Below are positions 1-6,600 of a stretch of DNA of 20,459 bases, in pieces. The DNA comes from JAPSGM01 sp036258735. GTDB taxonomy: Bacteria > Chloroflexota > Limnocylindria > QHBO01. The position numbers and the translations under genes are program-made. The stretch covers positions 1 to 20,459 of the forward strand of contig DATADC010000026.1 of assembly GCA_036258735.1 (NCBI GenBank), read 5' to 3'. Each line of letters starts with the position of its first letter. Within the stretch, counting starts at the first letter, position 1. The notes beneath the pieces were generated by a model. The model was not told where the DNA came from and made no database searches. It worked only from the letters and a program-made list of their open reading frames with translations.

Positions 1-21
1 AACAACCAACGAGGATGACCA

Positions 22-549
22 ATGCAGACGACTGACCGATACCGACTCCTTCGCGGCTTCGGCCTGGCGACCGGAGCGCTGCTACTGATCACGGGCGCGG
101 TGTTCGCGTCGCAGACGACGGTGCCGGCTGGCACCGATGCCGCCGCGGTTCGTGCCAGCGGGAGCGCCGATGGCAGCGCGCAGCCCAGCGCAAGCCACGA
201 GGCCAGCCGCAGCGCCGCACCCAGCGTGCAGGCGACCGGCATGTTCGGCGGGACGACCTCGCCGGCGGCCAGCGGCTCGCCCGACGCCAGTGGTTCGCCG
301 GGGGCCAGCGGGTCGCCCGACGCCAGCGCCTCGAGCGACGATGCGCAGCCGACCAGCTCCGCTACCGCCACCGCCAGCGGGTCGCCGGAGGCCAGCCCAT
401 CGCCGGACGTCGAAGACAACAGCAACTCCGGCCCGGCCGGCGGAGACGGCCACGATGACGACAACTCCGGCCCCGGCGCCGGTGACGGGGACGATGACGA
501 CAACTCCGGCCCCGGCGGCGGAGATGACGACGAGGACGACGACGACTGA
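22..549 (+). CDS. Membrane-anchored or secreted low-complexity acidic protein, first gene of an ECF sigma operon
   Basis: 175 aa, no recognised family. Residues about 8-30 form a hydrophobic segment after a basic N-terminus, so it is probably a signal anchor or signal peptide. The rest is low complexity. Residues about 40-130 are rich in Ser, Ala, Pro and Gly, with repeated ASGSPD/ASGSPG units that look like an extended envelope-spanning linker. The tail is strongly acidic and carries three NSGP(A/G) repeats before a run of Asp. The ATG is preceded by a GAGG-type ribosome site at about 11-14. The stop codon directly abuts the GTG of the sigma factor gene, so the two are almost certainly co-transcribed. 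The same DDNSGPG repeat recurs at the C-terminus of the anti-sigma-like protein two genes on, which suggests a shared envelope partner or location. The function is unknown, but the reading frame is supported by its spacing and its repeats. Confidence 0.75.
   Translation: MQTTDRYRLLRGFGLATGALLLITGAVFASQTTVPAGTDAAAVRASGSADGSAQPSASHEASRSAAPSVQATGMFGGTTSPAASGSPDASGSPGASGSPDASASSDDAQPTSSATATASGSPEASPSPDVEDNSNSGPAGGDGHDDDNSGPGAGDGDDDDNSGPGGGDDDEDDDD
268..321 (+). repeat. Three tandem 18-bp units coding ASGSP(D/G)
   Basis: Units at 268-285, 286-303 and 304-321 each encode Ala-Ser-Gly-Ser-Pro-Asp/Gly. A partial fourth unit follows at 322-327, and a related copy ending in Glu lies at 373-390. The units differ only at a few positions. 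This is a within-gene minisatellite-like expansion in the linker of the acidic protein and may vary in copy number between strains. Confidence 0.8.
457..516 (+). repeat. Repeated coding motif DDNSGPG, shared with the anti-sigma gene
   Basis: An identical 21-bp stretch starting GACGACAACTCCGG occurs at 457-477 and 496-516, encoding DDNSGPG. A copy with one difference lies at 1635-1655 in the gene for the anti-sigma-like protein, and looser copies follow there at about 1674-1740. A degenerate first copy (NSNSGPA) lies just before 457. The repeat links the first and third genes of the operon at the DNA level as well as the protein level. Confidence 0.8.
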
Positions 550-1122
550 GTGTCTGTGGCACAGGTCGCGTGGCACGATGGGGCCGTGGATGACCGCGGC
601 CTCGTCGCTGCCGTTCTGGCAGGCGAGCGTGAGGCGTTTCGCACGCTCGTGGAGCGAGAGCAGGGCGCCGTGTATCGCGCCTGCCTTCGAATCCTGGGCC
701 GGCCGCACGACGCCGAGGACGTCGCCCAGGAGGCCTTCCTGATGGCGTATCGCTCGCTGGGGACGTACCGCGGCGACGGGCCGCTCGGCGGGTGGCTGCT
801 GCGCATCGCAACCCGTCAGGCGTTTCGCCGGCTGGGGCAGCGTCGGGAGGCGGCGGAGCTTTCGCCAGAGCTGCCGCTCGGCACTCCCGGCTCCGACCCG
901 GTTGCCGCCATGCTGGCCGGCGAGCGCGAGCGCAGCGTGCGCCTCGCGGTGGCCGGTCTCAGCGAGCCCTACCGCGAGGTAGTGGCGCTGCGGTTCTTCG
1001 GTGAGCTGTCGCTGGAGGAGATCGCCCGCGCCACGGGACGCCCGCTGAACACGGTGAAGACGCACCTCCGGCGCGGCCTCGAGCGCCTGCGGCCGGTCCT
1101 CGGCGCGGAGGTGGCGGCGTGA
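550..1122 (+). CDS. ECF-type RNA polymerase sigma factor (sigma-70 family)
   Basis: 190 aa, the usual size for a group IV (ECF) sigma factor, which directs RNA polymerase to a small regulon. Region 2 is visible at about residues 20-85, with the core-binding signature DAEDVAQEAFLMAY at about 54-67. Region 4 runs from about 135 to 183: PYREVVALRFFGELSLEEIA followed by the helix-turn-helix part ATGRPLNTVKTHLRRGLERL. The GTG start chosen lies immediately after the stop of the upstream gene (TGAGTG), which suggests translational coupling. A second in-frame GTG at 586 is a possible start and would remove 12 residues. The stop overlaps the GTG of the next gene (GTGA). The following gene encodes a membrane protein with a soluble N-terminus, the expected place for its anti-sigma factor. 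The family is certain; the target genes are unknown. Confidence 0.95.
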   Translation: MSVAQVAWHDGAVDDRGLVAAVLAGEREAFRTLVEREQGAVYRACLRILGRPHDAEDVAQEAFLMAYRSLGTYRGDGPLGGWLLRIATRQAFRRLGQRREAAELSPELPLGTPGSDPVAAMLAGERERSVRLAVAGLSEPYREVVALRFFGELSLEEIARATGRPLNTVKTHLRRGLERLRPVLGAEVAA

Positions 1123-1757
1123 CCCGGCATACCTTTGACCCGCGCCACGAGGGCTGGCTCCCCGATGACGTGGACTCGATCTCCCGCGAGCTCGAGGCGT
1201 ACGCGAGCGAGACGTCGGGCGAGACACCGCACGGCCTCGCCGATCGGGTCATGGCAGCGATCGCGGACGAACCCCTCCCCCGTCGTGGCATCCTGGCCAT
1301 GCTGCTCGCGCCATTTGGCTCCGGCGCGCCTGGGATGCTGCGCGGCGCCATGGTGGCCGGGACCATGGCAGCCGCAGTCGTGGCGGTGGTCCTGGTGGGC
1401 CAGCTCGCCTCGCTCCTGCAGGAGCCTCACATCGGTCCGAGCCCGTTTCCGACCGAGTCCGACCTACCCATCCTGACGCCGACGCCGAGCCCGTTGCCGA
1501 GCCCGTCCCCAAGCAGCACTCGCCGGCCCACTCGCTCGCCCACGGAGTCCCCGGACGCCAGCGGCACCCCTGAGGCCACAGACGATGAGGACAAGCCCGA
1601 CGAGACGGAGGACCAGGAGACGCCCGAGCCCACGGACGACAACTCCGGCCCGGGCGGTGGCGGCGACGGCGACGGGGACAACTCCGGACCCGGCGGGGGC
1701 AGTGGCGGGGACGGCGACAGCTCCGGGCCGGGGAGCGGCGGCAGCGGCTCCAGGTAG
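1119..1757 (+). CDS. Putative anti-sigma factor, single-pass membrane protein with repetitive external tail
   Basis: 212 aa. The cytoplasmic N-terminus (residues 1 to about 75) is hydrophilic and partly helical (SISRELEAYASE, GLADRVMAAIADE). One membrane segment follows at about 84-105 (MVAGTMAAAVVAVVLVGQLASLL). The outer part is a Pro/Ser/Thr-rich linker, an acidic stretch (about 150-175), and a Gly-rich tail with three (D)NSGPG/SSGPG repeats. The N-terminus lacks the HxxxCxxC zinc motif of ZAS-type anti-sigma factors, so the role is inferred from topology and from the 4-bp GTGA overlap with the sigma gene. The tail repeats match those of the acidic protein encoded upstream of the sigma gene. 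Holding the sigma factor at the membrane until an envelope signal arrives is the simplest reading. No ribosome site is needed given the overlap. Confidence 0.75.
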   Translation: MTRHTFDPRHEGWLPDDVDSISRELEAYASETSGETPHGLADRVMAAIADEPLPRRGILAMLLAPFGSGAPGMLRGAMVAGTMAAAVVAVVLVGQLASLLQEPHIGPSPFPTESDLPILTPTPSPLPSPSPSSTRRPTRSPTESPDASGTPEATDDEDKPDETEDQETPEPTDDNSGPGGGGDGDGDNSGPGGGSGGDGDSSGPGSGGSGSR

Positions 1758-1770
1758 GAAGCGGCGAGGG

Positions 1771-2904
1771 CTAGCTACCGTCCAGCGTCAGCTGCCAGAG
1801 GTCGGCCATCGCGCGCTCGGCGTCCCGGCCGCCGAAGAGCAGGACCCGGCCGCGAGCGGCATCGGCCACGAGCTCGGCGCCCGACCTCGGCGCGGGTTGC
1901 CGTCCAGCCGGCGAAACCGCGCTTGCGCGCCCGTCCGTGGCGATGAGCCACGTGTCGGCCAGCCTCGATCCATCCAGCGCCTGGCCGCCGAAGACCAGGG
2001 TTGCTGAGCCGAAGCGCGTGGACGCGTAGAGGTTGCGCGCCGCGATATCGGCCCCGAGCGAGGCGGCGCTCCACTGGTGGGTGCTCCGCCCCGCGCCGAC
2101 GGTCAGGAACCACAGGTCGTCCAGCGCCAAGGTGCCCGTGGTCTGGCCGGCGTAGAGCGCGAACTTGCCGTCGTCGGTCCACCAGCAGCCGTGCAGGCAG
2201 CGGGGGACCGGGACCTCACCGGGAGGCGTCTCATCCGACCAGGTACCCGTCGCGAAGTCGTACGCGCGCGTGTCGGCGAAGCGGCGGTTCTCGGCCGTGA
2301 ACCCGTGGCTGATCCAGAGGCGGCCGTCGGGAGCCACCGCAGCGCAGCTGCCGTATCGCGCCACCGGCACGGCGCCGCGAGCCGGCAGCCGGCGCCAGCG
2401 GCCCGCGTCGACGTCGTAGGCCCACAGGTCGTTGAAGAACGCCGTCCCGGCCTGACCGCCGAAGATGACCAGGCCGATCCCGGCCGCCCACACCGCGTTG
2501 TGTCCGAAGCGCGCCGCCGGCGCGCTGCCGGCGGCCTCCAGCCTGCTCCACCGATCCCGGGCCAGGTCGAATGCCCACAGGTCGCCCAGCGCCAGGCCAT
2601 CCGCCGTGCGGCCACCGAACAGGTAGGCGACGTCCCCGTCCGCATTCACGGTCCAGGTGTGGTCCTCCCGCGGCGCGACGCCGCTGACCGCTTCGGCCAG
2701 GCGTCGCCAGCCGGTCGCCGGGGTGCTGGCGGCGGGCGTGGCGCTGCCAGCGGCCCTCCCCGACATCCGCGGCGCGGTGGATGCCTCCACCCGGGAAGGC
2801 GACGCTTCCGCAGACGCCGACGTCACGGTGGGCCTCGACGGCGTGCCGCAGGCCGCGAGCAGGACGGCCAGGCCAGCCACGCCGGCCAAACCCGAACGGA
2901 TCAC
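1771..2904 (-). CDS. Kelch-repeat (galactose oxidase-like beta-propeller) lipoprotein
   Basis: 377 aa. The N-terminus is a lipoprotein signal peptide with the lipobox LAAC (Cys19), then a Ser/Ala/Thr-rich spacer to about residue 60. The remainder shows kelch repeats, each with a Phe-Gly-Gly turn and a Trp/Tyr-containing strand: LFGGRTADG, FNDLWAYDVDAGRW, IFGGQAG, VFGGQALDGSRLADTW and LLFGGRDAERAMADLW. These form a beta-propeller, usually a binding scaffold; no galactose oxidase copper-site residues can be assigned, so catalysis is not claimed. The GTG start at 2904 has no good ribosome site, but TAGCCT lies seven bases before it, which could make the message leaderless. It lies 57 bp downstream of the cyclodeaminase gene on the same strand. 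Its end lies 13 bp from the end of the convergent anti-sigma gene. Confidence 0.85.
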   Translation of the reverse strand: MIRSGLAGVAGLAVLLAACGTPSRPTVTSASAEASPSRVEASTAPRMSGRAAGSATPAASTPATGWRRLAEAVSGVAPREDHTWTVNADGDVAYLFGGRTADGLALGDLWAFDLARDRWSRLEAAGSAPAARFGHNAVWAAGIGLVIFGGQAGTAFFNDLWAYDVDAGRWRRLPARGAVPVARYGSCAAVAPDGRLWISHGFTAENRRFADTRAYDFATGTWSDETPPGEVPVPRCLHGCWWTDDGKFALYAGQTTGTLALDDLWFLTVGAGRSTHQWSAASLGADIAARNLYASTRFGSATLVFGGQALDGSRLADTWLIATDGRASAVSPAGRQPAPRSGAELVADAARGRVLLFGGRDAERAMADLWQLTLDGS

Positions 2905-2961
2905 GAGCCGCAGGCTAGCCCAAGGTCCATGACGGACCGATGACGAGCTCCAGGCGGCGAA

Positions 2962-3960
2962 TCACGCCAGCCCGATGGGGGTACCAGCTCCGGCCTGACG
3001 AGCGGCAAGCATGACGGCGTGCGCGGTGGCCACGTCCTCGATCGCCAGCCCAAGCGACTTGAACAGCGTGACGTCCTGGGGCGAAACGCGCCCCGGCGCC
3101 TTGCCGATCAGGACCTCGCCCAGCTCGGCGAGGATGTGGTCCTCGCCGATGGCTCCCTCGCGCATCGCCAGCATGATGTCGCCCGCCTCGTTGAGCGCGG
3201 ATTCGCGCCGGTCGACGAAGAGGCGCGACCGCTGGACGGCCGCGCCGTCCAGCTCACGGGCAGTGGGCAGCGCGGAGCCCACGGCGTTGACGTGGCAGCC
3301 GGGCGCCAGCCACTCGCCGCGGATAACCGGCTCGCGGGCGCCGCTCACGGTGCAGACCAGCGAGGCGCCGTCGACCGCGGATCGTGGATCGGCCGCCGCC
3401 TCGACCATCAGCCCGGTCCGGCCTCGTGCCGCTGACACGAACGCCTCGAGGCGCTCGCGGTTCGGGCTCCAGGCGCGGACCCGGCCGACCGGGCGCACGG
3501 CCAGCATCGCGTCCAGGTGCGTGCGGGCCTGCGTGCCGGAGCCGATGATCGCCAGGTCGTCCGCCTCAGCCCGGGCGAGGGCACGCGTGGCCGCGCCGCT
3601 GACCGCTGCGGTGCGAAGTGCGGTCACCTCGCTGGCGTCGACGAGCGCGACCGGCTGGCCGTGCTCGGCCTCGAACAGCAGCACCACGCCCTGGTGGGTC
3701 TCCAGCCCGACCTCCCGGTTGTGCGGGTACAACGAGATGACCTTGACGCCGAAGGCGGGCGGATCCTTGATGGCTCCCGGCATCAAAGCCAGCGCGGTGC
3801 CCTCGAGGGGAAGTCCGAGGATGGAGCGCAGCGGGTTGACGGCGTCGCCGCGGGCAAGGGTGGACAGCGCCTCATGCATAACGTCGATGCAGCGGTCCAT
3901 GGGCAGCAGCCGCCGCACGGTGGCGGCATCGATGACCAGCGTCTCGGCCGGTGTTGTCAC
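2962..3960 (-). CDS. Ornithine cyclodeaminase/mu-crystallin family protein
   Basis: 332 aa from the GTG at 3960. An in-frame extension to 4146 exists, but it overlaps the divergent gene and is low in family-like sequence, so it was rejected. Family marks: EVTALRTAAVSGAATRALA, the Rossmann-type dinucleotide motif IIGSGTQA, and the C-terminal FKSLGLAIEDVATA that is highly conserved in this family. Members are cytosolic NAD(P)-dependent enzymes such as ornithine cyclodeaminase, alanine dehydrogenase (archaeal type), ketimine reductases and ectoine-related enzymes. The substrate cannot be assigned from sequence, so no gene symbol is given. The gene is divergent from the small conserved protein at 4016, with 55 bp between them, and is followed by the kelch lipoprotein on the same strand. 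No amino-acid catabolic partner is nearby to hint at the pathway. Confidence 0.9.
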   Translation of the reverse strand: MTTPAETLVIDAATVRRLLPMDRCIDVMHEALSTLARGDAVNPLRSILGLPLEGTALALMPGAIKDPPAFGVKVISLYPHNREVGLETHQGVVLLFEAEHGQPVALVDASEVTALRTAAVSGAATRALARAEADDLAIIGSGTQARTHLDAMLAVRPVGRVRAWSPNRERLEAFVSAARGRTGLMVEAAADPRSAVDGASLVCTVSGAREPVIRGEWLAPGCHVNAVGSALPTARELDGAAVQRSRLFVDRRESALNEAGDIMLAMREGAIGEDHILAELGEVLIGKAPGRVSPQDVTLFKSLGLAIEDVATAHAVMLAARQAGAGTPIGLA

Positions 3961-4015
3961 CGTCCTGAATAATGCCCGAAGGGGGCGTGCGGCGCGGAGG
4001 GCGAGGAGGGCGAGC

Positions 4016-4426
4016 GTGACGGCGATCGGCGACGGCACCAGGGACCGCCCATGGCGGCTGAAGACGCCGCCCGGGACGAGCGAGTACGAGATGTGGCGAG
4101 ACGAGGCAGCCGATCCGCCGGCCCTGGTGTGCCAGGTCGGCTCCACCCAGCTGCGTTACCACCTGCGCGCGATCGACGACCTTCACGCGTGGCTCAAGGA
4201 GCAGGGCGATTGGGTGCCGCTCGGCGCCGCCGACGAGCAGAAGGACGCGGATCCCGGCACGGTCGAGGCCTGGGGGCGCTCCCCCGACAATCCGGTCGGC
4301 GGCTGGTACGGGCTGCGCAAGGGCTATCGCGGGCGCTTCGGCATGTACCTGCCGCCGCTCCTGGAGGCGCTGGGCCTGGCCGAGCTCGAGCACAACGCGC
4401 GCAACAACCGCGTGCGGGCCATCTGA
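4016..4426 (+). CDS. Small conserved protein of unknown function (resembles the DUF6855 family)
   Basis: 136 aa starting at the GTG at 4016, which has a strong ribosome site (GAGGAGGG at about 4003-4010, five bases away). The reading frame is open far upstream, but that part is antisense to the cyclodeaminase gene. From memory the protein resembles a family of small proteins common in Actinomycetota, with blocks WRLKTPPGTSEYEMWRD, DPPALVCQVG, LRYHLRAIDDLHAWLKEQGDW, VEAWGRSPDNPVGGWYGL and the ending NNRVRAI. I believe this is DUF6855, but the name needs a profile search. There is no signal peptide or membrane segment, so it is probably cytosolic, and no catalytic motif is recognised. It ends four bases before the ATG of the Rrf2 regulator, so the two are probably one transcript. 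Function unknown. Confidence 0.85.
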   Translation: MTAIGDGTRDRPWRLKTPPGTSEYEMWRDEAADPPALVCQVGSTQLRYHLRAIDDLHAWLKEQGDWVPLGAADEQKDADPGTVEAWGRSPDNPVGGWYGLRKGYRGRFGMYLPPLLEALGLAELEHNARNNRVRAI

Positions 4427-4430
4427 GCCG

Positions 4431-4931
4431 ATGCGCGTCTCGGCCAAGGCTGACTACGCCCTGCGCGCGGTCGCGGAGCTGGCGGTCGCCGGCGAGACCC
4501 TCAACCGCGAGCGGATCGCCGCCGCGCAGGTCATTCCAATGGAGTTCCTCGAGACCATCCTGCTGGAGCTCAAGCACGTGGGCATCGTTCAGAGCCAGCG
4601 CGGCGCGCACGGTGGGTTCCGGCTCGCCAGGCCTGCCGCCGACATCAGCCTGGCCGACGTGATCCGCGCCGTGGATGGCCCGATGGCCAACGTGCGCGGC
4701 TCGAGGCCGGAAGAGGTCGAGTACCGCGGCGCGGCCGCGCACCTGCGCGACGTGTGGATCGCCGTGCGGGCCAGCCTGCGCGAGCTCCTGGAGTCGACCT
4801 CGGTGCAGGATCTCGTGGACGGCCGCCTGCCGGCTCAGGTCCGCCGGCTGACCCGCGACCCGGAGGCGTGGGTCTCGCTCGGTCGGGTGCGCGGTTCGCG
4901 GACCGGGGGCGATCGTCGCCGGGGCGCCTGA
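4431..4931 (+). CDS. Rrf2 family transcriptional regulator without cluster-binding cysteines
   Basis: 166 aa. The N-terminal winged helix is typical of Rrf2: MRVSAKADYALRAVAELA, then the recognition region and wing SQRGAHGGFRLARPAADISLADVIRAVDG. The region that holds the [2Fe-2S] cysteines in IscR and NsrR reads RGSRPEEVEYRGAAAHLRDVW, and the whole protein has no cysteine, so it should not sense through a cluster. This subtype resembles mycobacterial Rv1287, which from memory sits next to the sulfate-assimilation genes cysD/cysN, and functionally recalls CymR. It starts four bases after the preceding gene with no clear ribosome site, so it is probably translationally coupled. It converges on a sulfonate-type importer with 6 bp between stop codons. 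Regulation of sulfur uptake is a reasonable inference, not shown. The C-terminus is basic and low complexity. Confidence 0.92.
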   Translation: MRVSAKADYALRAVAELAVAGETLNRERIAAAQVIPMEFLETILLELKHVGIVQSQRGAHGGFRLARPAADISLADVIRAVDGPMANVRGSRPEEVEYRGAAAHLRDVWIAVRASLRELLESTSVQDLVDGRLPAQVRRLTRDPEAWVSLGRVRGSRTGGDRRRGA

Positions 4932-4937
4932 GCCGAT

Positions 4938-5807
4938 TCAGATCGCCTCCAGCAGCCCCCAGCGCCGGCGGATCGCCCGTTCCGCGTTCCCGAAGAGGGC
5001 CGCGTCGACAACGATCCCAATGACCAAGATGACGAGCATGCTTGCCAGCAGGCCCTCGGCATCATTCAGCTCGCGCGACAGCTGAAGGCGCACACCCAGC
5101 GACGGCTGGCTGGCGATGATCACCAGCAGCTCGCCGGCCATCAGCGAACGCCAGGCGAACGCCCAGGCCTGCTTGAGGCCGCCGATGAACGACGGCAGCG
5201 CGGCCGGCAGAATCACGAACCGGTACGCGTTGAGGCCGCGCGCGCCCAGCATGCGCCCGGCGCGCAGCAGGAGGCGCGGGACGTTGTCGACGCCGGATAT
5301 GACGCCGTTCGCGACCGAAGGGGCCGCGCCGAGCACCACCACGAACAGGATCGCCTGCTCGGTCAGGCCGAACAGGAGGATGGCGAGCGGGAACCAGGCG
5401 ATGGACGGCATGGTCTGGAGGCCGGTGATAAGCGATGCCACTGCCGCGCGAAGCACGCGCCAGCGCACGATCGCCAGGCCGATCAGCGTGCCGATCAGCA
5501 GGGCGAGCGCGAACCCGACGGCGATACGGCCCAGGGTGGTGACGGCCGCGGCAAGGATCGCCCCGTTGGCCAGATCCTCCACCAGCCGCTCTGCAACGGG
5601 CAGCGGACCGGGGAGCGCCCACGGTGGCCGCCAGCCGCTCAGCACAACCAGCTGCCAGGCGGCGATGACTACGACCGCGGCCAGCGCTAGCGGCCACGTG
5701 GCGCGCCACAACCGCCACGCCACGCGCTGGCGGGCGCTGATCGGCATGTCGAGCGCGTCGATTCCGGCCAGCTCCAGGTCTGTGACGGCGCGATCAGTCC
5801 TCGGCAT
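4938..5807 (-). CDS. ABC transporter permease, SsuC/TauC/NrtB type
   Basis: 289 aa from the ATG at 5807; the ribosome site GGAGG lies about eight bases upstream, inside the end of the ATPase gene, giving a 14-bp overlap. A longer in-frame extension to 5957 is antisense-like low complexity and was rejected. About six membrane segments are visible, the first at about residues 32-52. The binding-protein-dependent transport (EAA-like) loop that contacts the ATPase is seen as GRMLGARGLNAYRFVILPAA. The family imports sulfonates, taurine, nitrate or thiamine precursors through a homodimeric channel. It is the last gene of a three-gene operon after the binding lipoprotein and the ATPase. The substrate is inferred from the binding protein and the neighbouring regulator; nitrate or another oxyanion is not excluded. 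Confidence 0.9.
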   Translation of the reverse strand: MPRTDRAVTDLELAGIDALDMPISARQRVAWRLWRATWPLALAAVVVIAAWQLVVLSGWRPPWALPGPLPVAERLVEDLANGAILAAAVTTLGRIAVGFALALLIGTLIGLAIVRWRVLRAAVASLITGLQTMPSIAWFPLAILLFGLTEQAILFVVVLGAAPSVANGVISGVDNVPRLLLRAGRMLGARGLNAYRFVILPAALPSFIGGLKQAWAFAWRSLMAGELLVIIASQPSLGVRLQLSRELNDAEGLLASMLVILVIGIVVDAALFGNAERAIRRRWGLLEAI

Positions 5808-6600
5808 GGCCGCGCACCTCCCTCCTGAGACGATCGGTGATAGCGGCCACCAGGCCCGTCTCGCGCGGGTCGCCGACCCTGCGCGGCCGTGGGATGTCGA
5901 CCGCGAACTCGGCGGCCACGCTGCCCGGGCGACTGGTGAGGACCAGGACCCGATCACCCAGGCGGACGGCCTCGCGTACGTCGTGGGTGACGAACAGCAC
6001 GCTGAACCCTCGGTCCGCCCACAGCGCCTCGAGCTCGTCGTGCAGCAGATCGCGGGTCATGGCGTCCAGCGAGCCGAACGGCTCGTCCATGAACAGGATG
6101 TCCGCCGACTGGGCGAAGGCGCGCGCCAGTGCCACGCGCTGCCGCATCCCGCCGCTCAGCTCGTGCGGACGCTTGTCCGCGAAGCCGTCCAGACGAACGG
6201 TCCTCAGCAGGCGCTCCGCCTCCGTCCGGCGCTCCGCGGCGGGCCTGCCGGCCAGGCGCAGCGCAAGCTCCACGTTGGCCGCCGCGGTCAACCACGGGAA
6301 GAGACCGGCCTCCTGGAAGAGCATCGCCCGCCGACCCACGATCTGGACCTCGCCGCCCGCCGGCCGGTCGAGGCCGGCAACGATGTTGAGCAGCGTCGAC
6401 TTGCCGCAGCCCGATGCACCGACCAGGCACACGAATTCGCCCGGAGCGACCGCCAGGCTGATGTCGCGCAGTGCGAGCACCTGGTTGCCTGCGGGGCCGT
6501 AGACCTTGTTCACGCCGCGCACCGCGACGGCAGGCGTCGGGAAGTCGGCGTTCAGGGGTGCGGCGACGCTTGCCGGGCGCGCCGCCGGCATGACGGTCAT
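5794..6600 (-). CDS. ABC transporter ATP-binding protein, SsuB/TauB/NrtD type
   Basis: 268 aa cytosolic ATPase that powers the importer. Motifs in order: Walker A GASGCGKST (61-69), Q-loop FQE (Gln96), signature LSGGM (148-152), Walker B ILFMDEP (168-174), D-loop SLDA, and H-loop His206 in FVTHD. FQEAGLFPW after the Q-loop is typical of the nitrate/sulfonate/taurine subfamily. Residues 1-25 form an Ala/Pro-rich extension not found in most members, so translation might begin a little later, but the ATG at 6600 overlaps the stop of the upstream binding-protein gene as ATGA, which supports this start. The permease gene begins within the last 14 bp. Confidence 0.95.
   Translation of the reverse strand: MTVMPAARPASVAAPLNADFPTPAVAVRGVNKVYGPAGNQVLALRDISLAVAPGEFVCLVGASGCGKSTLLNIVAGLDRPAGGEVQIVGRRAMLFQEAGLFPWLTAAANVELALRLAGRPAAERRTEAERLLRTVRLDGFADKRPHELSGGMRQRVALARAFAQSADILFMDEPFGSLDAMTRDLLHDELEALWADRGFSVLFVTHDVREAVRLGDRVLVLTSRPGSVAAEFAVDIPRPRRVGDPRETGLVAAITDRLRREVRGHAED

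Noticed and set aside
82..1227. 381-codon minus-strand open frame opposite the acidic protein and sigma factor
   Set aside because: It is antisense to a clear sigma factor, and its low-complexity Arg/Ala/Gly sequence is the mirror of the repeats.
3011..4015. Upstream extension of the gene at 4016
   Set aside because: It is antisense to the ornithine cyclodeaminase family gene. A strong ribosome site at about 4003-4010 points to the GTG at 4016.
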